Source: Sparassis latifolia (taxonomy: Eukaryota; Basidiomycota; Agaricomycetes; Polyporales; Sparassidaceae). Taken from it: 64,000 nt of DNA. The stretch spans positions 1,922,001 to 1,986,000 of the forward strand of contig CM031562.1 of NCBI GenBank assembly GCA_018466975.1, in the 5' to 3' direction. Positions 1 to 10,763 of this stretch are shown here, one piece after another. A model generated the notes under the pieces. That model worked only from the letters and a program-made list of their open reading frames with translations. It ran no database searches and was not told the origin of the DNA. Numbering within the stretch: position 1 is the first letter of the stretch; each line of letters starts with the position of its first letter. The translations under genes were made by a program, and so were the position numbers.

Positions 1-955
1 CTGCTAGTTGCATCATTCAGCGTATATTGAGCCCCACGTTCGTCTATGCAAGGTTGAAATGAGCCATGAAGATGACATCGAGCTGTCTGATGCGACCAAT
101 ATTCTGAACGGACTAGATGTGTTGGACGTGGGATGTGGAGGAGGGCTACTTTCCGAGGTCCCGGCTCCCACTAACCATCTCTGCTTTCATACTAATTGCC
201 ACGACGCAGAGCCTCGCTCGTCTGGGTGCCAGCACGCTCGGGATCGATGCCTCTCCCTCGAACATAGCGATCGCTTCTCTCCACGCATCCGCCGACCCGC
301 AATTTGTTGCGAGTCCCGTGTCTCATCCACATCACCGTAGGCTTGCATACGAACACATCTCCATCGAGGAGCTGCTTGCCCGCAGAGGGCCCAAGCAGTT
401 CGACGTCGTGTGTTCTATGGAGGTGCTCGAGCACGTAGACAATCCCAGTGCGTTCTTACGCGACTGCGCCCAGCTGGTCAAGGTGAGCGCTCCCTCCACA
501 TCCACCCAAGCTTGCCTAAGGCAACCCGATCATCCCTTCGTGAATGTATCAAATCCTAGCCCGGCGGCCACCTCTTCCTTTCCACAATCTCTCGCTCCCC
601 TCTCGCCTACCTCCTAACAATCTTCGCCGCGGAGCACGTCCTCGGGCTCATTGCTAAAGGGACACATACCTACTCCAAGTTCGTCCGCCCAGAAGAGCTC
701 CTCGCCTTCTTCCAGAAGCACCGCTCGCCGCTTACCCCCACTGCCCCGATCGCGGAGGCGGCAGGCACGCTGGGGTGCCCGTGGATCTCGCGCCTGTACG
801 GAGGAGTTCCCGCACGCACGGAGGCCGAGACGCGTGGGGTGGTGTACACGCCCTGGCAGGGCCAGTGGAAGCTCGTGCCCCGTGGTGCGCCAGGGGCGGC
901 GCTCTGGGGAGAGGCGTGCAACTACCTCTTCTGGGTGAGAAGGCCTGTCGAGTAA
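1..955 (+). CDS. COQ3: Ubiquinone biosynthesis O-methyltransferase (5' partial)
   Basis: SAM-dependent O-methyltransferase that carries out both O-methylation steps of ubiquinone synthesis in mitochondria. The SAM-binding motif I is visible as DVGCGGGLLSE, followed by LGIDASPSNIAIA and the post-motif FDVVCSMEVLEHVDNP, then PGGHLFLSTISRSPLAY, all typical of COQ3/UbiG. Exons: an incomplete one ending at 157, then 210..482 and 560..955, with introns 158..209 and 483..559 in phase 0; the stop is TAA at 953-955. The mitochondrial targeting sequence and first exons lie before the window; the exact left edge of the first visible exon is uncertain (an acceptor may lie near position 19). The C-terminus ends a few residues after ACNYLFWVRR, as usual for the family. 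Confidence 0.92.
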
Positions 956-1573
956 TCGCACCTCCGCCAGTCGAAGTCAAATTGTGAAACTGTGCGAGCC
1001 TTCTTGTTCTCGGAATTTTGTTTCTCGCCTTGTTATTGGCCTCAGCCTCGGTCGCTACGGTCTCTCGTCCACGTAGACATAGCAGCCGCACGTGAGGCTG
1101 CGCAGGTCGATCTATGGCATATATACAGTATAATTACATGGTGTCGAGGGATGGGCCAGAGCGTACGCGAGATCGACACAGTATCAGGAGCAGAATGGAA
1201 TGGAAGTAGCGCAACGTGGACGTGACGTTTGTAAGCAAGACACTAGCATACACATCATGATGCAAGATTGAGCAGGCAAAAATGGGATCAAATCATCAAG
1301 AAAATGCAACGGACAAGAGGCAAGAGGCAAGAAGACGAGGCAGGCAGTCGTGCCACGGAATGACACGGATACTAAGGAGGTGTACAATTTGCGGTGGGAA
1401 CCGGTGGATCTATGCAAGTATGGAAGGCTAAACAGTCTGCAAGGAGTGCAAGGAGAAAGTAAATGCAACTATCGTACATGGTTAGAAGGGCTTAAAGGTG
1501 CGGCACGAGGGCGAACGGGTCCTGTTGCCGGAGCCGCTCGGAGAAATGCTGGAGAAACGTCCGTGCGATGCGA
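956..1573. other. Intergenic, convergent 3' ends
   Basis: This spacer separates the 3' end of COQ3 (+) from the 3' end of the tail-anchored protein gene (-). I see no coding frame with family resemblance, no tRNA and no long repeat. An AT-rich stretch with TATATACAGTATAATTA lies around 1117-1137 and may belong to 3' end formation. Confidence 0.4.
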
Positions 1574-2680
1574 CTAACTCATGAGACGTTCGCCCCACAC
1601 CAGGCGCTGTCGATGAGCCCGCACCGCCCCACGCAGGGTGATCCATGCAATCCAGATGCACACGAGGAAGACGATGGCGAAAGCGGTACGCTGCGGGAGT
1701 CCAGTCAGTAACTGTTTTCTTGACCCCAGTCACGCGAAGTGCGGGAAAAGAAAGGAACGCCGAAGTGGCAAATATATGATGTGGAACTTCCGCGTGGAAG
1801 CACCCTTCGGGCGACGGGACCGGCGGGGACGGGGGCGAGGGCGAAACGCTGATACACAACAAACAGTGACACCACTCACCACGAGAGCCTTCCACCGGGT
1901 ACTGACTGGGGCATTTGGGGTGAAGATAATGGTGCGGAGGCGGAGAGAGATCGGCGTGTTCATCCACTCGAGAGCATTGATCAGATCGTGTGCCTATGCG
2001 AGTCAAATGGTGCATTCCCGAATCACAACACTACTCAGTGCAAGAACGTTGCAGGCCTCGGCGATACGCACCTTGGCCCTACCGTGGTCATAGACACGTT
2101 TGATGTGTCGGACTTGCTGGAGGATCACGGGGAGCTGGCTGTCGAGCTCATGCAGGGCCATTAGGTCCTCGTCGAGGGAGTGGGAGATGTGGGGAACGGT
2201 GGAAGAAAGAGCAATGTCAGCGCGACGTTGGGTTTGCTGCAGACGAGTAGATGCGGCATGAGTGTAAAAAAGGACGTAAGACGAGTATCATTAATTACCT
2301 GTAGGCCGGCAAAAACTTCTTGAAGAAGATTTTCAATGGCACGGAAGTTCGAGAGGTCCAGCGTGAGCTTTGCCTGGAATAGGATAAATGCGTCAATAAA
2401 TATGCTTGGAACAAGAGGATAGGGCGAGACTGCAAACCTCGAGGTCTTGAATTTGGTGCTCATACTGCAGGGCGCGGCGGGACACAGTTGCAAGTGCGGC
2501 ATCGAGACTTCTGTAGTGGTGGAGGTTCGTCAGCCTCTCGCGCTCAACCGAGAACAAAGAGAGGGCAGGAATAATAACCCACCCAGGCTCCCAGATGGGC
2601 AGTTCTGAGGAACCGTCGCCCTCTGTCCGTCCCATGGTCTCGGAGGTGGTGCCGTCAGCGTAACCGGGGTCGGAGAGCAT
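1574..2680 (-). CDS. Unknown coiled-coil, tail-anchored membrane protein
   Basis: I do not recognise the family. The proposed exons are 2438..2680, 2299..2373, 2072..2236, 1880..1993 and 1574..1690, giving 237 residues. The N-terminal 80 residues are acidic and hydrophilic with a WEPGWVIIPALSLF segment. The middle (about residues 55-160) has heptad-like helices such as LDLSNFRAIENLLQEVFAG and LHELDSQLPVILQQVRHIKR. The last exon encodes one strongly hydrophobic helix (AFAIVFLVCIWIAWITL) followed by a short basic tail ending RLVWGERLMS, so the protein is probably anchored by its C-terminus. The last intron (1691..1879, 189 nt) is long for this genome, so an extra exon there cannot be excluded. 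Its 5' end lies 288 bp from the stop of the uS8m gene on the same strand. Confidence 0.6.
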
Positions 2681-2968
2681 GGTGAAGAGCGAGGTGAGAG
2701 CGCGGGAAATGAGAAGGATGGGAGTTAAAAGGGAATATGGGTATAAAGTGGGAAGAATAAGGGCAAAAAATCAACGGAAAAGAAGAGAAGATCGGGAGAG
2801 GAAGGAAAGGTGCATCGAGGCGGGCACAGCGCCAAGCGGCGACCGTACGTAAACAATCCACTGTACATGCCCGCACGTGATCCCTCTCCACCGGGCTGGC
2901 AGTACTTGGCAGCCTCGCACTGCGGCTGAAAAAATGTAAAATAGAGCGGAACGGAGTAAGACAACAAG

Positions 2969-3433
2969 CTACCGTGCCCGACATATGATCTCTCCTCCCA
3001 GGTTCAGCTCCAACGCCTCTCGTGCCTCCAACCACTCGTGCTCGTGGCTTTTCGTCCTCACGATCACAATCTCTCCCAACCGCAACGGCTTGATCATCTG
3101 CGCTCTTCTCCCAGAGCATATCCGCCTGATCTCCCCGATGTCCATGTACACGGACTTGCTCGGCTTGCTGATCAGCTCCACCTTGCTCAGCACCGGTCGC
3201 TCATCCCGGTACTTCAGGTCGGCCCATATGCGCCGTTCTGGCTCGCCAACCGCATTGAACAGCGAAGGTGATGGTTCTTCCACCGTTCCACGCGTCAAGG
3301 ACATCAGGAACCCTGCGCGGAGGAGGATGGAGAGGATCCCGAGGTTCTGTGTCGTGTGTGGGACCGCGATGCGGTGGTGACGCGCTCGAAACGCATTTTG
3401 CAGATGCGAGCACACGTTATGTGGGAGGACCAT
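2969..3433 (-). CDS. MRPS8: Mitochondrial small ribosomal subunit protein uS8m
   Basis: Component of the mitochondrial 37S ribosomal subunit, binding 15S rRNA. The single coding exon gives 154 residues, close to the roughly 155 of yeast Mrps8. It begins MVLPHNVCSHLQNAFRAR, the family start, and contains ILSILLRAGFL and LKYRDERPVLSKVELISKPS, with the usual C-terminal half through GEIRRICSGRRAQ and EIVIVRTKSHEHEWLEAR. I chose ATG 3433 rather than the in-frame upstream one at 3442, because a 61-nt intron (3437..3497, GTAAGT...GCAG) ends 3 nt before it, so the intron lies in the 5' UTR. The 163 bp to the NTF2-like gene form a shared divergent promoter. Confidence 0.93.
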   Translation of the reverse strand: MVLPHNVCSHLQNAFRARHHRIAVPHTTQNLGILSILLRAGFLMSLTRGTVEEPSPSLFNAVGEPERRIWADLKYRDERPVLSKVELISKPSKSVYMDIGEIRRICSGRRAQMIKPLRLGEIVIVRTKSHEHEWLEAREALELNLGGEIICRAR

Positions 3434-3436
3434 TCC

Positions 3437-3497
3437 CTGCACGCGATATACACGCTGTCAATAATCTGCTGTGGACCAGACGCGAGAATGTACTTAC
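3437..3497 (-). other. MRPS8: 5' UTR intron of MRPS8
   Basis: On the minus strand a canonical GTAAGT donor and a GTGCAG acceptor bound a 61-nt interval ending 3 nt before the start codon. No in-frame ATG precedes it in the first exon, so the intron is entirely in the untranslated leader. Confidence 0.7.
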
Positions 3498-3596
3498 CTT
3501 AGTATGACCGCTGAGGGGAGCGAGTGGGTGTCACGCGTGTGACCGTGAGACCCACATGTATGTCACTAAGCAACCGGCACTCAGACTCATTTAATC

Positions 3597-4137
3597 ATGT
3601 CACCGACAAGAGCACACCTGCAAGCTTCTGCAGAGGCTCTCTGTTCTGCCTTTGCGGCGAAAGCAGACTTGGAAACCCTTCTTTCTCACTTCTCGACCAC
3701 TCATCAGGTATCTGCGGTCGAGTATGGTCTGCCGCTGCTCGCCCCCTTCCTGGGGCGACGCTTCACAGGTCTCGGCGGTCCTGAGTCCATCTCTACTTAT
3801 TTCTCGCTTCTCACACAATATCTTACCTATGAAGACATGAGCTTCGGGGAGTGGGTCGTTGACACAGAGGCGCGGAAGGTGTGTGTCAAGGGCCGCGCCA
3901 AATTCACATGGACCGAGGGTGCTGGTAAGGGCCAGTCCTGGGATGAGCGGTTCGTCTACGTGTTGGACTTTGACCAAGAAGGCAAAGTCACCGACTACCA
4001 AGTCTGGGCGGACTCAGGCGCAGCCTATCTGGCCAGACGCGGTGAATTGGCAGACAAAGCCCAGGTAAGCAGCGTTGCACCTTACACCGGACGTTGATGT
4101 TCATGGCATGATGTAGGAGTTTCAGATGTCCTATTAA
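3597..4137 (+). CDS. NTF2/SnoaL-like small protein
   Basis: Two exons (3597..4064 and 4117..4137, 52-nt intron with GTAAGC donor and TAG acceptor, phase 0) give 162 residues ending EFQMSY. The fold signature is of the NTF2-like cone: an N-terminal helix region (AEALCSAFAAKADLETLLSH), a segment with GGPESISTYFSLLTQYLTY, then strands FGEWVVDTEARKVCVKGRA, TWTEGAG and WDERFVYVLDFDQEGKV followed by TDYQVWADSGAAYLARR. These proteins bind or convert small hydrophobic ligands or act as stress proteins; the specific role here cannot be told. No signal peptide or membrane segment is visible. Confidence 0.75.
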
Positions 4138-5081
4138 ACAGGAGCCACGCAACGCCAGACTGTACTCGTCATTTACAAGCGGCGTGTTATACACTAGACT
4201 GTATGTCCGTAGTCATTCAGTTGCCTCCGTACTTATGTCCATCGCACTCTGATGCGCTATGAACCTATGAACCCCAAAATGCTTGGCCGTGACTCTAGAC
4301 TTTTGTTTTGCTTATTGCGTGCTGGGGGTGCAGACTGCCCTCAAAAGTCACCCCGAAATTGAAATAACAACCGGAACTCAACAACAGCTGCCGGCCAGCA
4401 ATTGCCTCGCATTCAACACAATCAATCAGCCTCCTCTCCAATAACATGCATCCAGTTTGTCGAGTTACAGGCCTCTCGAGTGAGTGTCAAGTTCAGACCA
4501 CCTTTGGATGGATTTCCTGCATCAAATCGCCTTCCTCGCCAGTCTACTATCTAATCATTCAGGAAGGTAGGTAGATTACCGGCATGGGTCCCAGTCAGGA
4601 ACGGATTGTTACTGACTTTACCCTCCATAAATTTCGCCGCAAGCTCTCAAACAACCCCTAAACTTGCGTATGTCGACTACGTTCGCGCCAGCATATGAAG
4701 TCATTGGCTTTTATCGTCGCCCCTATGGATTTTTTTTCTGTGCTATTTCGAGAGACAAGCCATGCCGCGATGAAGCCGGACGGCTCTTTTTTCCTGCAAG
4801 GCCTCAATACACCGTTGCCCAGTCTTCACGTGACCGATCGCTCTTGCAGCGCCAGAATACCGCACGTCCGAACACGCCTCGCCGCACCGCAACTGTAAGC
4901 AAGAATGGTATAGCCCACACCCACCTGCAGCGCGGCGTCATGCTGACCTCCAAACCCTCGGTTCTCGACGAGCCGAATGATCTTTTCTGTGTCGCCTTAT
5001 AGTTTGGTGCCTCGTGCATCGGGTGCTGGAGCCTCCCCAGCCGGATTCTGCTCAGAGAACTGACTTGCTACTGCTCCTGCG
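4138..5081. other. Intergenic, upstream of secreted-protein gene
   Basis: This stretch of about 0.94 kb has no coding frame I can support. A short open frame at 4664-5002 lacks codon bias and resembles nothing known to me. Confidence 0.4.
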
Positions 5082-6230
5082 ATGTTCTTCTTTCTTTACG
5101 TGCTGACTTTCCTTTCCGCCCTCGCGGCTACCTCTGCAATTCCTCGGGCAGCCGGTTTGGAGGCTGTCGACTGGGCGACCAACGCACAGAGACTGGCCGC
5201 GGGCCTTCCCCTGTTGCCGCCCAAGTTCAAGCGTGCATTCCCTGGTCAGAATCAAGCGAGGGACGATCCTACTCCCGCGTTCGGTGCGAAGAGATCCGTG
5301 GCGTCGAGCACGCCGGTGGCGTAAGTACAGTCTCGTTGGTGATGCCCAAATCAATACACTGAGCTTGGACCACGGATTATTTTTACGGCTTTTGTCTATA
5401 CAGATACTCTGGGCACATTGAAATCAAGAATATCACCGGTTCTTCTTTCGGCTTTTTGGCGCAGAACCAGACTGGCATGTAAGGAACGCATTACATCCAC
5501 ATTCATACTGATTCTGATCGGACGGTCGTAGTAATGGTGTCTCGTCTAACGAAACTGAATACATCGCAGTCAGTTTCACCACGACCACCCCCGCAGCTGA
5601 GCCGTTCAATATTCTAATCTCTGTGAGTCTTCTCATTTTCCAGATTCCGAGCCTGAGAACTCATAATTTCCCTAGAATCCGGCTTTCCCTTCTCCGTTCT
5701 ACCTTGGCGGAAACGGCACAAATTTACTCGCTTCTGACTCTGCCAGGTCCGTTGTCGTGACTAAATTGCTTGAGTTGGGGCTAACCTTGATTACAGCATC
5801 GTTACGCTTGGAGATGTCGTCCAGAGTGCGTGATGATGATCAGACAAGTTGAACGCCGTTGACCGTTCTTTGCGTCGCTAGCTGCACCCTCCGCGCCCCC
5901 TTCCTCCAACACGAACGAAGAATCTGCTATTTGGTCCATCAACTCGCGTACGCAGGAGCTGACTGGTATGTCCTTCACTTAATTCCAAAGGTTTTTGTCC
6001 TCGATATTTATTCGTCGTTCCCAGTCCAATGGATCAACTCAGATTCATCCAAAGTCAAGACCTACATTGCGTACGACGAGGCTGACAATATCCTCTTCTT
6101 CGCCGGCAACATATCTGTCTACAACGCCCAGAGCTCCAAGAGCGCGGTGCAAGTGGTGAGCTGCAGAAATGTCAAGATGTGACCTTTACTCTTCATGCCT
6201 TCCCTGTAGAAATTCTACTTGAGCGGGTAG
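5082..6230 (+). CDS. Secreted protein of unknown function, eight exons
   Basis: Exons 5082..5320, 5404..5478, 5532..5622, 5676..5746, 5797..5825, 5882..5965, 6025..6155 and 6210..6230 join to 246 residues. All seven introns are 50-83 nt and GT-AG. Residues 1-20 form a clear signal peptide (MFFFLYVLTFLSALAATSAI). It is followed by a motif common in basidiomycete secreted proteins, NAQRLAAGLPLLPPKFKRAF, with a possible dibasic processing site. The mature part is rich in Asn/Ser/Thr with several N-glycosylation sequons (NIT, NQT, NGT, NIS) and two Trp-centred strands (AIWSINSRTQELTVQWINSD). I recognise no enzyme motif. It may be a cell-wall-associated or extracellular beta protein. Confidence 0.78.
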
Positions 6231-6651
6231 ATGAATGCCATAACCTCACTGCTCGTGATCCCTGGCTTTACAAGCGGCCGTGGATCGTCTGAACTTCGAC
6301 GGACTTGTGCAATGGACAATCGCTTCCTGATATTCCGGACCTTAGACCCTCGACCCTGTAGCTAGCCTTACCACGCTGGACTGCCTTCCTACTATTGCCC
6401 ATCATGCAAACGTGTAGCCAATCGTAGTTCATATGTTGTTGTTCAATGAAGCCATGTCGCTGTTTGTATCTATTAATACATCCGAAATGACATGGAAGGA
6501 CTTCGACTGGAGAAATGTGCACTGATATGGGGAGAATGCGGAGAGACACAGAAAAGTAGCTGTGAGCTATCTCATAGAGCAGTCGATACTCCGCTTCAGC
6601 ACATGCCCGAGCACGAAGGCGAGAGCACACACCACGCGGGAACAGAGAGTG
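6231..6651. other. Intergenic between convergent genes
   Basis: A spacer of about 420 bp between the ends of the secreted-protein gene and chitinase 1. I see no further gene or repeat in it. Confidence 0.4.
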
Positions 6652-8199
6652 TTAGTCCACAGGCCAAGAATCGGCACGAACGGTCTCAATCCAAGAAGAA
6701 GGGGCATCCGGGTACTAGAGGACGAATGAATTCGCTGACGAAGGTACGCGCAGGTGCATGAACGGCGCACCTCCCAAACCATCACCCCAGCACCTGAAAT
6801 GACGAGCGGGATAGAACATCAGCGCGTTGCCGACGTATGCGCGGTATCACGCACCCCAACCGCCAGCCTGTGCCTCTTGCACGCACGTCGCTAACGTGGC
6901 AGGCGCCATGTAGCCACTGTTAGCATCTCCCGTCGTGGCAGGCTTGCCGACAACAAGCTTGTCCGCCGTCACGCCATTGCCAATGATCTGGAATAAAGCA
7001 GATTCCGGCCAGGTGGTGCTTGACGTATTAAGAAGACCAGAACAATTCGTGTACTCGGTCGTTCCCTCTATAGGAAAGGGTAAACATGTGAGACCAACCC
7101 AGTGAACGTTGCAATACATGGACACACGATTGTAGAACTTTCAACCGAGCGGAGATCAGCTAAGTCAGTAACAACGCGTATCGTGATCCAACTGCTCAAA
7201 CCTGAACGTTGTACTATATGGCAAGGTATGAGTTTATAGATAATCGCATGTCGGCTGAGACCCACCCAGTCAATCATGCTGCCCACTTCCGAGTCGATCT
7301 GGAGATAACCTCCGTTGGTCCAAATGTTCGGTCCGAACCTGGGCAGCCAAAAACTATTAAGATGATGGTTTGCGGCATGATAACCGGACAAACCATGGAG
7401 CAACCGCTTTCGAATATCCAGGTCAGGAAGAAGTCATATGTGAAGTGGAAGACAACCTACGAGCATGCGTGAGGATGTATTGGCCTTCCGGAAGTTGAGT
7501 CCGCAGTTGTTGCGTGAATGTTACCAGCCACGCTTCGGCAGTTCCCGCATCAAATGCGTCGAAGTCCTGCAGGATTGAGCAGACAGACAGACAGACAGAG
7601 GGGTGTTCATCATACCTCGTAGTCCACATCAATACCATCAAGATCATACTCGATAACCCATGCCGCGAATGTATTAGCAGTGTCCGTGGGATCAGCGCCG
7701 CTGGTGGTCGGAACGTCTGAAGAACCAAAACAACTGACGATCATTGAGATGCCTGCCGCCGAGTACTCCGATAAGATGGTAGAACGCTCGTCGACAGCCA
7801 ACTCGGTCCACTCTTCAGCATTGTCCCACGCGCCCTCGAGTAGGAGGAACGCCAAGATACTAGTACGGTAGATAAAGATCAGCCCCGATACTCATGGCTG
7901 AACATAACGTAAGACTCGCAAGGTGTTGTAACCCTAATAAATTGAAATCAAATCATTTAAAAACATAATGTAGGCGCAACACTCACAGTTAGGTCAGAGG
8001 CGTTTGGAGCACCCGATACTCCAGAAGTAGACTTATCCCAATACGCAACCCAGTGAGGAGCATCAGGAGTTGAGCGAGTTGAGATATCTCGAGTTTGCCT
8101 GTCGGGTTCGTCGTGTGCCGGCGTAGAGTTAACACCGTTGACTTGCGTAAGTACGAGGACGGCGGCTGACAGTAGACCATAGATAGAGAACAGAACCAT
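6652..8199 (-). CDS. GH18 chitinase, paralogue 1
   Basis: Secreted glycoside hydrolase family 18 (class V) enzyme cleaving chitin or related N-acetylglucosamine polymers. Eleven exons: 7987..8199, 7920..7933, 7616..7859, 7461..7566, 7385..7406, 7266..7338, 7202..7213, 7128..7137, 6855..7067, 6771..6793, 6652..6714; 330 residues. A signal peptide is followed by a short pro-region, then PHWVAYWDK (first barrel strand). The catalytic DxxDxDxE is DGIDVDYE, with the acid/base Glu at residue 157. The barrel ends GAGVMVWE and the protein ends SSWIETVRADSWPVD. Four exons are only 10-22 nt. The second intron needs a GC donor (GCGAGT) to stay in frame, where paralogues 2 and 3 have GT. No carbohydrate-binding module is present. 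Confidence 0.88.
7580..7600 (+). repeat. (CAGA)n microsatellite in a chitinase intron
   Basis: Five tandem copies of CAGA lie inside the intron 7567..7615 of chitinase 1. The matching introns of paralogues 2 and 3 do not have it. Confidence 0.85.
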
Positions 8200-8254
8200 G
8201 CTTACTGACTTGAGGTCAGAAGTGAGGGCAGTGGTCGAGGGGGAAAAGCTGCCG

Positions 8255-8261
8255 CTTTATA
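8255..8261 (-). promoter_or_regulatory. TATA box of chitinase 1
   Basis: On the minus strand the sequence reads TATAAAG, 56 nt upstream of the start codon of chitinase 1. The other two paralogues have similarly placed TATA boxes, which supports a shared core promoter type. Confidence 0.55.
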
Positions 8262-9686
8262 GAGGTATATCGAGAGCGGGGATTCCGTCGACACATGGAT
8301 CTCTGGGGACGAAAGATAAATAGCATCCCATTCCCCGGGAAAATCTCGTTCCATATCTGGCGCGGTTGGGTACACTGACAATCCTCGTGTCGGAATGAAG
8401 AGACAAACCTTGGGCGTCACAGAACTACCCTCGGATCTTCTCCAGTGAGAGTGGGAATGTTAAACGCGGGTTGTATGTTGACATCCTATTCTCGGAATAG
8501 TCATCAATTTATCCGAGGTGCTGCTCTGGACAAGAGGTGCCTAGTAGTTACTCTTGCAATTGACGACCGGGAATGATTGGACAGAGGGACAGGACAACCC
8601 ATGCGGAAGCATTGTAGCACAAAGAGTCAATTCTGGGCATCTACGCTGGGGAGGAGAAGGGATCAACGTGGAATGCGACTATCGGGGCACTGTCATGAGA
8701 ATACAGCTGGGAAAACGCTTTCGGATCGGGAGAAGGGTACACCAAAGGTGCACTCAGAAGGAGTCTCCTGCTGTAGCTTATGATCCGCTCTATCAGACGT
8801 TGTCAGACGACAAGTCGTCGTCGATGCGGCGTTGAGATGTGACGTATGCGCCGCTCTGCATGCACGAGTCGCAGGTAGGAAAGTTGTGACTCACTTTAGT
8901 GCATTGTCGTTGCTGCCAGTAGAGGCTAAGATGCACTTGAGACAATAATACTTCGCCCTTCTCAAGGACTCCATGTCCAAGGATGCTTCGAATTGTTATC
9001 TTGAAGAGAAGCCCGCAATACCCTGTGAACCATGAGGAAAGGCGAATGAAGAGACTATCAGGTAGGTGAACACTGAGCTTCACCCGATATGGGCGAGCTT
9101 CGTTGCGAGGCCAATAATAGGTCTGTTTCGCGCTGAAGCCTTTATTAGAATACTTGAGTCGAACGCACCCGGCGTGATTAGGTGATCGAATCAAACATGG
9201 GACATGTGCTGCGTGCAACGGGGTGGCACTACTGCAGTGGGTAGCCACAAGGTCAAGCAAGGCGTAGTCTACTGTCAGTCTCAAAGGCAGACTACAAAAA
9301 TCATATAGCCGCTACGCTGCGGTGTCAGACACGGATATCCGAGGTACGAGGTTGAAGCAGAGTGTCTACCATCTGCCACGCTGCGGTCTGCCTGAGCTGA
9401 GAGCTCAAGCGCTGACTGCGCGCCGACCCGAACGTCGTCCGACCTGTCGTCCTCATATCGATGACGACGAGGATGACCACTCTCGCGACTTTCTCCACTT
9501 TTCTACATATTTATGTATTGATCATACTAAAAAATTTTGGCACATCTTGAATACGACCATCTAATCACTGCATACATGTTATGGAAGTTGTTGAGCAGGA
9601 GTGAGCTTAAGGGGATGTCATGGCTGAAATGCCCCAGACATAAGAGCGAGGGTGGTGGTGGGGTGCGTTTCTCACTCACGTCGGGG

Positions 9687-10174
9687 TACGACAGGACCCC
9701 CGCGAATCAACTAAGAGCTCCGATCCCGGCGACGACATTTCTCGGGGGTGGCCGACCACCTAGTTTCGGGGGTTTGCACACAACCTGGCGGCGGGTCGGC
9801 CGTTTTCGGGGGTATGTGGGATCGAACATTCGGCCACCTAGAATTACGTTCGACAGCCTGCGGAACAAAAATTTCGCTTCCTGCGCAAACCCAAGCTTTT
9901 GTGAGCCAAATTACTAGAACTTTCCTCCCAAACCACCACATATGGCTAAACTTTAGGCCCATCCTCCGAAACCTGAGCCAACCTCAGTTTTCGGGGGTTC
10001 TGGACCTAACCTCAGGTTGGAGGGTCACATTTCGGGGGTGTTTTGCACGCAACTTTCGACGTCTTTTTCGCCATTTTCGGGGGTCGGAGATCTAACATTT
10101 TGCCTCCGGCGGCCCATTTTTCGGGGATGGGTGCATCGGAGCTCTCAGTGGATTCGCGGGGGTCCTGATACGAC
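9687..10174. mobile_element. Inverted-repeat element with GGGGGT-rich interior
   Basis: Arms 9687..9724 and 10135..10174 are inverted copies: the left arm has ACAGGACCCCCGCGAATC and the right arm reads back the same with only a few mismatches. The interior carries five exact copies of TTTCGGGGGT on the plus strand (9764, 9804, 9989, 10030, 10075) and at least two variants. Several are followed by a similar tail (GGGATCGAACATT / GAGATCTAACATT). There is no coding capacity. It fits a non-autonomous element or a degenerate minisatellite; I saw no convincing target-site duplication. Confidence 0.5.
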
Positions 10175-10652
10175 TCACCAGAAGAAAGGCTGACGGCCAT
10201 GACGGCCGCCAAATTGACCGTCTACCGGCGTCTAACCTGCAGGCGTCACTGGTGGCAGCTGTCACGGTTGGGGTACGACAGATGTGACACACCGCGATAT
10301 TTGCGCGTCAACTGAAGTGTTGATGTTTAACCCGGAAGCAACCCTCCAGATGTAAGCATTGCGATGAGATATGCTGGTTCATCCAGAGTGGTAATGTGCT
10401 TCAACTGATATCAGTAGATAATCCACACGGCGCAGGAAGCTGGAAACATGACTCGGCCATGTCATATGCCGTGGAGATGATAGGCAAAGTCTTGGGGAGG
10501 CGCAACGCCTGCGAGCGAATTTTCATTTGTACATGTTTACGTTCAGTGGCGGATGGCAGAAAAGGTGACCTACTGCTCGCATGTGGTTTTCCACTTTCCA
10601 CACGTCGAATAAAATGGTTTATTTGCGCGGGATTGAAGCTTTATAGCATTTA

Positions 10653-10763
10653 CTAGGGAATGGACAACACAAATTACGAAAAAATGAAGAGGAGAAGTGC
10701 TTTTCCTCCGTGTAGTGGGGCAAATATCAGAATAATTGAAATTCTGTGTTGTCCATTCCCTAG
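10653..10763. mobile_element. MITE with 19-bp terminal inverted repeats and TA target site
   Basis: The left end CTAGGGAATGGACAACACA is repeated exactly in inverse orientation at the right end. TA dinucleotides flank both ends, as for Tc1/mariner-type insertions. The element is 111 bp, AT-rich inside and non-coding. The symmetry extends 2-3 bp beyond the TA on each side, so the true end could lie slightly outside these coordinates. Confidence 0.75.

Noticed and set aside
3434..3442. Upstream in-frame ATG for MRPS8 at 3442
   Set aside because: It lies inside the 5' UTR intron; the next ATG at 3433 gives the family N-terminus.
8793..9284. 163-codon minus-strand frame
   Set aside because: No family resemblance and odd composition; it overlaps the duplicated non-coding block upstream of chitinase 1.
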